6,816 nt of DNA, from assembly GCA_019634245.1 (NCBI GenBank), contig JAHQVR010000133.1, positions 1 through 6,816 on the forward strand, written 5' to 3'. Shown here in pieces: positions 1-6,526 of the stretch. The notes under the pieces were generated by a model. That model did no database searches and was not told the DNA's origin. It was given only the letters and a program-made list of their open reading frames with translations. The stretch's first letter is position 1; every line of letters begins with the position of its first letter. Made by a program: the position numbers and the translations under genes. The stretch is from Gammaproteobacteria bacterium (GTDB lineage: Bacteria > Pseudomonadota > Gammaproteobacteria > Granulosicoccales > Granulosicoccaceae).

Positions 1-95
1 GACCTGCCGACCTGCCGACCTGCCGACCTGCCGACCTGCCGACCTGCCGACCTGCCGACCTGCCGACCTGCCGACCTGCCGACCTGCCGACCTGC
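1..95. repeat. 8-bp tandem repeat (GACCTGCC), about 11.9 copies, cut by window edge
   Basis: Eleven perfect copies of GACCTGCC are followed by a partial copy of 7 bases, with no mismatch. The array begins at the first base of the window, so its true length is unknown. It ends 13 bp beyond the stop codon of the Amt-fusion gene on the minus strand. On that strand the unit reads GGCAGGTC, so a GG pair occurs every 4 nt throughout. The unit is not self-complementary, so it does not form simple hairpins. Its length is not a multiple of 3, and the array has no stop codon in any of the six frames. It could therefore be the end of a repeat-coding ORF beyond the window, but nothing else supports that. 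Such perfect short arrays are prone to copy-number change by slippage. Confidence 0.97.
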
Positions 96-108
96 GAATA
101 AGTCAGTT

Positions 109-3100
109 TTATGCGGATTTTTTGATGAAAGGCTCGCTTGCCGCATCGTTTATATCAACCGTTACGACATCATCCATTAACGGCTTAGAGAAAAAGAACC
201 CTTGTATTTGGTCGCAATTCCATTCCCGCAGCAAATTAAGCTGATCAATTTCCTCAACGCCTTCAGCCAATACTTTCACACCCAACTTTTGCCCTAAATG
301 AACAATGGTGCGGGTAATTTCAGCAGCCTTTGGGTCACTGGTTAGGTGTTTGATAAAAGAACGATCAATTTTCAATGTAGACAACGGAAAATTGTTTAAA
401 TACCTTAGCGAAGTCTGGCCGCTGCCAAAGTCATCAACCGCCACCGACACGCCCAAGGTTTTTAGTTCTGTGAGTAAACTAGACACTTCAATAAAGTCAT
501 GGACTAGAACATCTTCAGTGATTTCCAATTCAAGACGATCTGCTGATAGTTGATGCTTGTCTAAAGCCTCAACAACCGTAGAAATAAAGCCCGGATTCTT
601 AAATTGTTGAGGCGATACATTCACCGATATCTTAGGTATCGATTCTGTCTCGTCAGGTTGCCAAGTACTGGCAAACTCACACGCTTTGTCTAGCACAAAC
701 CCACCGATTTGATCCATCAAATTTAACTTCTCCGCCACAGAGATGAAATCAGCAGGCGAAATATCTCCGCGCTCTGGATGCTTCCAGCGAATTAACGCTT
801 CATACCCACAGACCCTCTCTGAAAGCGCGTCTACCTGAGGTTGATACATTAAATAGAACTCTTCCTCTTCGATCGCTTTGCGAAGATCACTTTCCAAACG
901 CAACTGCAACTTAGCATCTCTATCATGCTCTGCTTGGAAGTTAACTACCCTACCTTTGCCTGCATCTTTTGCCGCGTATAGAGCAAGGTCTGCCATCCGC
1001 AATAGATCTTCGGTGTCGTCACCATGATGCGGAAAGGCTGTTATGCCCACACTGGCACCGATGCTAACCGTCATGGTCTTGACTGAATAGTCTTCGCTTA
1101 ACACCTTAACCAATCGCTCAGTTATGGCTCGGCCAACGTGTATCGCTTTATCTTGAGATAGCGTATCCAAAACCACGACAAACTCATCTCCACCCGTTCG
1201 GTAGGCTGTGTCCTCCGGGCGAAGAAAAGACTCTAACCGGCTCGCCACCTGTATCAGCAGATCATCACCTGCCAGATGCCCATACGCATCATTAATTCCT
1301 TTAAATCCATCTAAATCGACACCGGCAATAACAACAGCCTCACCCTTATTCGCTGCTCGATCAATGTTAACTTTTAGATCACGAGAAAGCGCTCGCCTAT
1401 TTGGCAGCCCCGTTAACTCATCGTGCATCGAAAGAAAGAGCGCTTTTTCTTCAGCGGCTTTTCGCACCGAAATGTCTGTGACCGTTCCGCGATAGCCGAT
1501 GAATTCCCCGGCGGTATTGAGATTAGGCACGCCACGCACTTCAACCGCAAACGGCTGTGCCTGATCCTCTCTACTCGTAATCATGGCCTCAAAAACCGGG
1601 GTGCTCTCTCGTGCCTCAATACACATCTGAAGAAATTGAATGTCCTGGCTCGGTAGGATAAGCATGTCCAGAAAACTCATACCCATTACATCATTCGCAA
1701 TCAACTTATCCGCGTGTTCGGTGTTGGCGTGAAAGAAGTTTATATGCATGTTCGCATCGGTTTCCCATAACCAATCCGAGGCGGTTTCTGCAAATTGTTG
1801 AAATCGAGTTTGTGCACGACTAATCTCTTCATTGGCCAATTCGTACTTCTCGATGACTTTATTCAGTGTCGCTGCCAGTTCTGAATGTTCATCATCAACG
1901 TCGACCACAATCGCGTCTTTAAAGCTTGACGCCGAGTCGATTTTTTTCGACAGTGTATTTTGTAGCCGACTTAAGCCAATAGATTCGCCATGCTCGGTGT
2001 AATTCAGCCCAATCTCTTCGGCTTCTGCCGAAACTCTCACCTCAGTGAAACGACCGATCAGTTTCAAGCTAAGCCAAGTGACAGCACAAACAAACGCGAA
2101 CACACCCAGCACACCTGCGCTTTGGACGCCCAATTGAATAAGCCTTGATCCACTCTGGAACGCAGATGCGGGCGCAACAAAAGGCACTGCTAGAGTTCCA
2201 AAGACTCCTGCAAAACCATGAGTGGCCACCACATCCAGCGGATCATCTAATTTGAGTTTGTGAAGAAGAAAATATGCACCCCAGGTAGCGATTAGACCAC
2301 CGGCAATGCCCACGAACATGGATTCATACGCATTGAGAAAATGTACGGACGCTGTGCACGCCACTAGCCCACCCAACAAGCCGCTGGTGACGCGTGATGG
2401 ATTGAATACACCCTTGTCCCAGTAGCATCCAAGGACCATTCCGGCCGCGCCGCCAAACACTCCCGCTGTCAGCGTGTTGAACAAGATGGCATACAACATC
2501 GGCTCTTCCGGAGAAATGGTTCCACCGTTGAAACCCAACCAACCCAGCATAAGCACAAACACACCAAACAATGCGATCACTGCATTGTGAGCAGGCATAA
2601 CTTGCGGCTCACCGTTTTCATCGAAACGACCAATTCGTGGTCCGATTATTAAAATACAGACCAGACCTATCCAAGCGCCGACACCATGCACCACGGTAGA
2701 ACCCGCAAAATCTATAAAACCGAAAGAACCTAGCCAGGCGGTCACGCCTAACTGGTAGGTATCACCCCACACCGCTCGGCCGACCACCGGATAGATAAAC
2801 ACGCCGATCACCGCCACCAGGGCCAAGTACGCCCGAAAGGACATGCGTTCTGCCACCGCACCAGACACAATCGTTGCAGCCGTGCTACAAAATGCCATCT
2901 GATAGATAAAATGCATGGGCGTGGCTGTTCCAGCTACACCCTCTTCACTGACGAGATCCGCAACCGATACGCCAAACATTAAACTAAAACCGGCACCGAA
3001 GAACACCACCCAGACAACCACTAAATCAGTGATATTTTTTTGAGCGACGTTAATGGAGTTTTTTGAACGAACACGCCCGCCTTCCAACATCAGAAAGCCC

Positions 3101-3165
3101 GCTTGCATGGACAGCACTAAGAATGTAGCTAAAATTAGCCACAAAGATGCGATGTTACTTTCCAT
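109..3165 (-). CDS. Ammonium transporter (Amt) fused to PAS, GGDEF and EAL domains; ammonium-responsive c-di-GMP signalling protein
   Basis: A 1018-residue inner-membrane protein. Residues 1-375 form an Amt channel with about 11 membrane segments. By alignment from memory with E. coli AmtB, it keeps the recruitment Asp (D152), the pore twin histidines (H160, H316), the Phe gate (F92, F212) and W133; AmtB S219 is replaced by T216. Residues 376-455 are a linker with a charged, probably coiled stretch. A PAS domain with its C-terminal PAC part spans about 455-572. GGDEF spans about 575-745, with the active motif GGDEF at 658-662, the DLDGFKGIND metal/substrate segment at 617-626, and an RxxD inhibitory site (RPED, 649-652) five residues upstream. 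EAL spans about 755-1000, with EAL 789-791, N849, E881, DDFG 911-914, K932, E968 and Q988 all present. Both enzyme activities therefore look intact. Amts fused to signalling modules are known, for example the histidine-kinase fusion Ks-Amt5. Here ammonium binding or flux presumably sets c-di-GMP levels (inference). The start is well fixed: an in-frame TGA lies 12 codons upstream with no start codon between. No Shine-Dalgarno is visible next to the ATG; a hairpin occupies that place. It is divergent from mocA. Confidence 0.96.
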   Translation of the reverse strand: MESNIASLWLILATFLVLSMQAGFLMLEGGRVRSKNSINVAQKNITDLVVVWVVFFGAGFSLMFGVSVADLVSEEGVAGTATPMHFIYQMAFCSTAATIVSGAVAERMSFRAYLALVAVIGVFIYPVVGRAVWGDTYQLGVTAWLGSFGFIDFAGSTVVHGVGAWIGLVCILIIGPRIGRFDENGEPQVMPAHNAVIALFGVFVLMLGWLGFNGGTISPEEPMLYAILFNTLTAGVFGGAAGMVLGCYWDKGVFNPSRVTSGLLGGLVACTASVHFLNAYESMFVGIAGGLIATWGAYFLLHKLKLDDPLDVVATHGFAGVFGTLAVPFVAPASAFQSGSRLIQLGVQSAGVLGVFAFVCAVTWLSLKLIGRFTEVRVSAEAEEIGLNYTEHGESIGLSRLQNTLSKKIDSASSFKDAIVVDVDDEHSELAATLNKVIEKYELANEEISRAQTRFQQFAETASDWLWETDANMHINFFHANTEHADKLIANDVMGMSFLDMLILPSQDIQFLQMCIEARESTPVFEAMITSREDQAQPFAVEVRGVPNLNTAGEFIGYRGTVTDISVRKAAEEKALFLSMHDELTGLPNRRALSRDLKVNIDRAANKGEAVVIAGVDLDGFKGINDAYGHLAGDDLLIQVASRLESFLRPEDTAYRTGGDEFVVVLDTLSQDKAIHVGRAITERLVKVLSEDYSVKTMTVSIGASVGITAFPHHGDDTEDLLRMADLALYAAKDAGKGRVVNFQAEHDRDAKLQLRLESDLRKAIEEEEFYLMYQPQVDALSERVCGYEALIRWKHPERGDISPADFISVAEKLNLMDQIGGFVLDKACEFASTWQPDETESIPKISVNVSPQQFKNPGFISTVVEALDKHQLSADRLELEITEDVLVHDFIEVSSLLTELKTLGVSVAVDDFGSGQTSLRYLNNFPLSTLKIDRSFIKHLTSDPKAAEITRTIVHLGQKLGVKVLAEGVEEIDQLNLLREWNCDQIQGFFFSKPLMDDVVTVDINDAASEPFIKKSA

Positions 3166-3170
3166 CTTGA

Positions 3171-3216
3171 CGTATTGACCTAACTGAAGAGCCCCACCTA
3201 TTCAACGGTCAAAACG
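3171..3216 (-). promoter_or_regulatory. Predicted leader hairpin directly upstream of the Amt-fusion start codon
   Basis: On the minus strand the arms CGTTTTGACC (3216-3207) and GGTCAATACG (3180-3171) pair over 10 positions with one U-U mismatch. An inner stem, GTTGAA (3206-3201) with TTCAGT (3188-3183), adds four Watson-Crick and two G-U pairs. A 2-nt bulge (TA) separates the stems, and the loop is the 12 nt TAGGTGGGGCTC. The hairpin ends 5 nt before the ATG, so its 3' arm fills the position where a Shine-Dalgarno would lie. The only purine-rich SD-like run, AGGTGGGG, is in the loop. The G-U pairs exist only in RNA copied in the gene's own sense, which favours an mRNA structure over a DNA operator. 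Whether the transcript includes this segment is not known. Confidence 0.5.
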
Positions 3217-3301
3217 CCAATTTCTTGATGTGTTTTACAGAATATTGGCCTGTGTGAACAGACTTTAGAAGCCACATGAAAATAAACGAAACATCTAGCA
3301 G

Positions 3302-3328
3302 TAATTTGTGGTGTTAGTTCACAATTTA
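3302..3328. promoter_or_regulatory. Operator-like inverted repeat TAATTTGTG-N9-CACAATTTA
   Basis: Two 9-bp arms are inverse copies with one mismatch (8 of 9 pairs), separated by 9 bp, so the half-site centres are 18 bp apart. This spacing and the AT-rich outer, TTGTG/CACAA inner pattern suit a dimeric DNA-binding regulator. It resembles but does not fit a CRP site: the TGTG and CACA blocks are farther apart than the standard arrangement. It lies 137 bp upstream of the Amt-fusion start and about 66 bp upstream of the mocA -10 candidate, so it could serve either gene. The regulator is unknown. Confidence 0.35.
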
Positions 3329-3370
3329 GGGCATGGTAAACAGGTAGCAAAGGTATGCCAACCGTCTAAT

Positions 3371-3400
3371 TTAAGCTTTCAATAATTGCAGTAGTATGAT
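3371..3400 (+). promoter_or_regulatory. Weak sigma-70-type promoter candidate for mocA-xdhC
   Basis: TATGAT at 3395-3400 matches 5 of 6 bases of the TATAAT -10 consensus. The sequence about 18 bp upstream, TTAAGC (3371-3376), is a poor -35 element. If used, it would give a leader of roughly 110 nt before the mocA ATG. The call rests on the -10 match and position only. Confidence 0.25.
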
Positions 3401-3503
3401 GCCTGACGGAACCACACACCCGCTCTGTGGAAATACATACACTATGCTATCCACCTCGAAGTCGACACGTCATACACTCACGCGGCTTACCCAGGCTGAG
3501 GGT

Positions 3504-3509
3504 GAGGTG
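3504..3509 (+). promoter_or_regulatory. Ribosome binding site that sets the mocA start
   Basis: GAGGTG matches six bases of the extended anti-Shine-Dalgarno complement and lies 10 nt before the ATG at 3520. It supports that codon over the ATG at 3427, which begins the longest open frame. An in-frame GTG at 3502 overlaps this site and is unlikely to be used. Confidence 0.5.
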
Positions 3510-3519
3510 TACCTCTAAC

Positions 3520-4260
3520 ATGGGCACACCTACCCCAACAATAAACGACCCATCTCACAAGGTAGTGGGAGTGCTTTTGGCGGCAGGTAGTTCGAGACGG
3601 TTCGGTTCGGCAAACAAACTGTTGGCAACTTATAACCACCAGCCGATGATGTTCCATGCACTGGACTGTTTACTAGAAAGTGACCTAGAGCATTTAATAG
3701 TGGTGTTGGGATGCGACAGTGAACATCTGGAACAGGCCAGTAGAGCGCATCTAGAAAAAGCCCACACGAATAAATACAAAACCGTACATTTTTTAAAAAA
3801 TCAAGAGCATGAGACGGGCATGGCAAGCTCATTACGCCTGGCTGTCTCGACGCTTATGCAAGACCCAATAAATCTGGACATCAGCGATGCGCCTCCGGCA
3901 CATCCCAAATATGCATCAATACGACCACCGGCGGCTTTGATCTATTTGGCTGACATGCCACAGGTTCAACCCGAAACCCTGAACACACTCATCAGCGGTC
4001 TAGCGATAGCCACCACAACCCAACCTACTGCGGTGAATCCACCAGTGGTTTCAGCGCTGGTACCTACCTACCAAGGAAAGCGTGGAAACCCTGTGCTTCT
4101 CCTTTCAGATCTATTTGATTCGGTGGTGGAACTAACCGGAGACATCGGCGCTCGTCAGCTTTTAAAAACCATACCCGATAAAGTGCAGGAAATTCCGGTG
4201 GACGATCCGGGGATCTTTACCGACTATGACACACCGGATCAATTGTCAGAATCCCAATAG
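3520..4260 (+). CDS. mocA: MocA-like molybdenum cofactor cytidylyltransferase (NTP transferase family)
   Basis: A 246-residue cytoplasmic enzyme of the MobA/MocA nucleotidyltransferase type. It probably joins CTP to molybdopterin-Mo to give the cytosine-dinucleotide cofactor used by xanthine-dehydrogenase/aldehyde-oxidase-type enzymes. Numbering from the ATG at 3520: the N-terminal nucleotide-binding loop LAAGSSRRFG is at 20-29 with NKLL at 32-35, GMASS at 100-104, the metal-binding LADMP at 143-147 (D145), GKRGNP at 186-191, GDIGAR at 207-212 and DYDTP at 235-239. The stretch between the GMASS helix and LADMP is longer than usual for the family, a proline-rich insert around 112-137. The frame is open for 31 more codons back to 3427, but those residues are unlike the family and the ribosome site favours 3520. 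It is followed 12 bp later by xdhC, the standard partner, which favours MocA over MobA (GTP-specific). CTP specificity is inferred from context. Confidence 0.88.
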   Translation: MGTPTPTINDPSHKVVGVLLAAGSSRRFGSANKLLATYNHQPMMFHALDCLLESDLEHLIVVLGCDSEHLEQASRAHLEKAHTNKYKTVHFLKNQEHETGMASSLRLAVSTLMQDPINLDISDAPPAHPKYASIRPPAALIYLADMPQVQPETLNTLISGLAIATTTQPTAVNPPVVSALVPTYQGKRGNPVLLLSDLFDSVVELTGDIGARQLLKTIPDKVQEIPVDDPGIFTDYDTPDQLSESQ

Positions 4261-4272
4261 AGAGACAAAACC

Positions 4273-5277
4273 ATGGGTATTCAGAATAGCGACCAAGAAG
4301 TCATCTCAGTAGCCAACCGGTGGCTTCTCGCCGGCCACCGGGTGTTTCTGGTGACTGTGGTACGAACCTGGGGATCCTCCCCCCGCCCAGTAGGATCTAT
4401 TGCTGCGGTCAGAGATGATGGTGAATTAGTTGGATCAGTCTCTGGGGGTTGTGTGGAAAAACAATTGGTCGAATCGTTAATCACAAAAGAGAACGCCGCT
4501 TCCCTCGAGAACAGACCATCAACTGATAACCTGAAGCATACTATTTCTACGCTGCACGTAGATGATGAACAAGCACAACGTTTTGGTTTGTCCTGCGGTG
4601 GTGAGCTGGAATTAGTGTTTGAGTCGCTGACAGAATCTGATGCGCTATCCGCGCTTGCCAAAAGTACCGATGAACGTCAATGTGTGCGTCGCACCGTCGA
4701 TCTCAGCAATGGCAAAGTCACCCTACAATCGTCCACTGACAGGCACAGCACTTCAGTGGCTGACCGTTTTATATATCGAGATGCGACAGTAACAAAAGTG
4801 TTTGGTCCGGAGTGGCGCTTGTTGATCATCGGTGCGGGTCAGCTGGCGCGTTACACGGCCGAATTCGCGATGGCCTTGGATTATGAGGTGCTGGTTTGCG
4901 ACCCTAGACCGGGATTCAAAGAAGCCTGGGCAGTACCCAACATCCCGGTGATGACAGTATCTGCGGATGATGCCGTCCGCGAATATGCCACTGATGCCTC
5001 ATCGGCGGTACTGGCGTTAACCCATGACCCCAATGTAGATGACTTGGCCTTACTTGAAGCCCTGCCCTCCAAAGCCTTCTATGTGGGCGCGTTGGGATCC
5101 AAGCGCAACTATGAAAAACGTAAACACCGGCTCGCCGGCCTTGGCCTTACCACTTCAGACATTGATCGGTTGGTGGGTCCTGTGGGTCTGGACATAGGCA
5201 GCCGCACGAGTGCAGAAATTGCTATCTCAATCGTCGCACATCTGGTGCAAGTTCGACGTCAGAAACAAACCGATTAA
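4273..5277 (+). CDS. xdhC: XdhC/CoxI-family molybdenum cofactor insertion and maturation protein
   Basis: A 334-residue cytoplasmic protein of the XdhC family. These proteins bind the molybdenum cofactor, help its sulfuration and pass it to xanthine-dehydrogenase/aldehyde-oxidase-type apoenzymes. The N-terminal XdhC/CoxI domain shows GSSPRPVGS (34-42), GSVSGGCVE (54-62, with C60) and LSCGGELEL (106-114, with C108). The C-terminal Rossmann-like domain shows LLIIGAGQLA (183-192), CDPR (209-212), THDPNVDD (250-257), GALGSKRN (272-279) and GPVGLDIGSRTSAEIA (302-317). All are hallmark segments and the length is normal for a two-domain member. A GAGAG sequence at 4260-4264, overlapping the mocA stop, sits 8 nt before the ATG. 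The 12-bp gap implies co-transcription and perhaps translational coupling with mocA. The molybdoenzyme it serves is not encoded in the window. The next gene is convergent, so the operon ends here. Confidence 0.95.
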   Translation: MGIQNSDQEVISVANRWLLAGHRVFLVTVVRTWGSSPRPVGSIAAVRDDGELVGSVSGGCVEKQLVESLITKENAASLENRPSTDNLKHTISTLHVDDEQAQRFGLSCGGELELVFESLTESDALSALAKSTDERQCVRRTVDLSNGKVTLQSSTDRHSTSVADRFIYRDATVTKVFGPEWRLLIIGAGQLARYTAEFAMALDYEVLVCDPRPGFKEAWAVPNIPVMTVSADDAVREYATDASSAVLALTHDPNVDDLALLEALPSKAFYVGALGSKRNYEKRKHRLAGLGLTTSDIDRLVGPVGLDIGSRTSAEIAISIVAHLVQVRRQKQTD

Positions 5278-5310
5278 CAGAATTCCATCAACACGCCACT
5301 CGAAACACCT

Positions 5311-5335
5311 AAAGCCGATGTTCGAATAACGGTTT
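5311..5335. terminator. Possible weak bidirectional terminator in the convergent spacer
   Basis: The 61-bp spacer between the xdhC and YHYH stop codons contains an imperfect palindrome centred on TTCGAA (5315-5332, 14 of 18 positions symmetric), flanked by AAA on the left and TTT on the right. The symmetry and position suit a shared terminator. The stem is short and interrupted and the T run is only three bases, so it is a poor intrinsic terminator and may not act as one. Confidence 0.22.
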
Positions 5336-5338
5336 GAG

Positions 5339-6526
5339 TTAGTGTCGAGCCAATGCTTTTTGGAGCTCATCCACCGACAAACCCAATTGAGAAGCCGCGC
5401 GATCAAGATCTGGCGGTGGACCACCCAAAGCGTCCATTAGTGCGCTTTCACTCACCCCCAGTGTTCGGGCAGCAGCGGCAAAGTCAGGCCCTCCACTACC
5501 TCCTGGCCCACCACGAGAGGCGGACGCATCACACTCCGAACCGGGCTCTTCGGACACACAGCCATATTGGGCAACCAAACAACCTAAGATAGCATTAGAA
5601 CCCGGTTCACCTGCATGGTAGTGATACCCAGATTCGTTAGTGACATGACCTCCACACCGATCCAGGTCACTAGGAACACTACCATCATCAGATTCGCGCT
5701 CCATGATCCAATGCCCATCCATTGCAAGACCAATCGCTCGCCCATGTTCGGTTGCTACCGCCGTTTCTTCAAGACAGTCTGTCGCTGCGTGATAGTGATA
5801 GCCAACATGTAAGTTTATATGGCCCCCACAATCGTCAAACGGCGCCAGTGTGTAATTACCAAGAATGTCTGACACAGGCGCCGGGGCATCCAGACGAAGG
5901 CCATTGAATGCCACACCCGAACCGGCTGCGGTTGTTGGAGATGGTGCATCCATGACAACAGGAGGCATCGGGATCGTATAGGTAACACTTGCATCGTCGT
6001 CCATGTAGTCATTTAAACATTGGACACAGTGTTGTTGGAACTCCGGTTCCACATCCGGTTTTGCCGCTCCAGCGCATTTTTCATAGGTGTCAGTCACGTT
6101 TATGTCGCCCGTGCTCGAATCAAACAGCTGCCAATGCTCATCTTCATAGAATGTGGAAAGATTCTTAATAAAAGCGCCATCAACGTTATATACCTCTCCA
6201 TTTTCTAACCAAATACCACCAGCCTCAGCGGTGTCGGTGGTCGTTTCAGGGCACCAGGGACCGAGGGCATGAGAGGACGGGCCATTCTTAACAGTTATCT
6301 GAAAACAGGTGCTTTTTGTACCAGCCGACAATGTGCAATCCACCAGCGTCGGTCCGTCAACTATGTTCGCCTGCGAAAAATAGTCGGTTAGCGATTCGAC
6401 GGTCAGATTTTGGGCATCAAGAGTTGACACCGGAGATATAGACAGCACCGCAACGGCTACTGGCCAAGTGGTCTTGGGTGGTAAGTGGGCATACATACGT
6501 GCAAGAACTGCAATAGAGACTGTCAT
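5339..6526 (-). CDS. Exported cysteine-rich YHYH-domain protein with C-terminal helical repeats
   Basis: A 395-residue protein of unknown biochemical role. The N-terminus has a hydrophobic segment (about 21-34) after basic residues and a plausible signal peptidase site near LDA-Q (36-39), so it is probably periplasmic or secreted. Residues about 40-180 are acidic, with Cys at 64, 74, 92, 151, 167 and 170 (CVQC), and match nothing I recognise. Residues about 181-318 fit the YHYH domain: an IPMPP entry segment, a VAFNGL strand, FDDCGGH (230-236) then GYHYH (242-246), an IGLAMDGHWI core (265-274), then a second CGGH (291-294) and GYHYH (300-304), ending in ILGC. The His/Cys clusters suggest metal binding or disulfides (inference). 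A Gly-rich linker (338-347) precedes two related helical units, ARTLGVSESALMDALG (353-368) and ASQLGLSVDELQKALA (378-393). The start has a weak AGG site 8 nt upstream (6535-6537). Met11 is an alternative that would give a more compact signal peptide. The gene is transcribed alone and converges on xdhC. Confidence 0.9.
   Translation of the reverse strand: MTVSIAVLARMYAHLPPKTTWPVAVAVLSISPVSTLDAQNLTVESLTDYFSQANIVDGPTLVDCTLSAGTKSTCFQITVKNGPSSHALGPWCPETTTDTAEAGGIWLENGEVYNVDGAFIKNLSTFYEDEHWQLFDSSTGDINVTDTYEKCAGAAKPDVEPEFQQHCVQCLNDYMDDDASVTYTIPMPPVVMDAPSPTTAAGSGVAFNGLRLDAPAPVSDILGNYTLAPFDDCGGHINLHVGYHYHAATDCLEETAVATEHGRAIGLAMDGHWIMERESDDGSVPSDLDRCGGHVTNESGYHYHAGEPGSNAILGCLVAQYGCVSEEPGSECDASASRGGPGGSGGPDFAAAARTLGVSESALMDALGGPPPDLDRAASQLGLSVDELQKALARH

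Larger units (their letters stand above)
3166..3519. other. Divergent intergenic region between the Amt-fusion gene and mocA
   Basis: This 354-bp spacer must hold the promoters for both divergent units. I see a leader hairpin next to the Amt-fusion start, a 27-bp operator-like inverted repeat near the middle, and a weak plus-strand -10 element. A second small dyad, CTGT-N4-ACAG, lies at 3250-3261. Its TGTGAAC (3253-3259) is the inverse of GTTCACA at 3317-3323, 57 bp away. Only tiny reading frames occur, for example 13 codons from 3277, and none has support as a gene. No canonical sigma-54 element is present: the nearest match, TGGCATACCTTTGC on the minus strand at 3347-3360, has its GG and GC blocks one base too close. 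Confidence 0.8.

Noticed and set aside
1..95. CRISPR array
   Set aside because: The units are only 8 bp and contiguous, with no spacers.
3305..3324. CRP-type binding site around TTTGTG...TTCACAA
   Set aside because: The spacing between the TGTG and CACA blocks does not fit the N6 rule and the left half lacks the final A. It is kept only as an unnamed inverted repeat.
3347..3360. Sigma-54-like element on the minus strand (TGGCATACCTTTGC) upstream of the Amt-fusion gene
   Set aside because: The GG and GC blocks are 9 rather than 10 bases apart. This spacing is strict for sigma-54 promoters.
3427..3519. Thirty-one extra N-terminal codons in the mocA frame from an ATG at 3427
   Set aside because: The residues are unlike the family, and the GAGGTG ribosome site at 3504-3509 points to the ATG at 3520, just ahead of the conserved nucleotide-binding loop.
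4281..4661. A 126-codon minus-strand frame opposite xdhC
   Set aside because: It has a Ser/Thr-rich, low-complexity composition typical of an antisense shadow, and it lies wholly within the well-supported xdhC gene.
5353..6208. Several open frames of 60-80 codons opposite the YHYH gene
   Set aside because: They are antisense shadows of a gene with clear domain motifs and show no family resemblance of their own.
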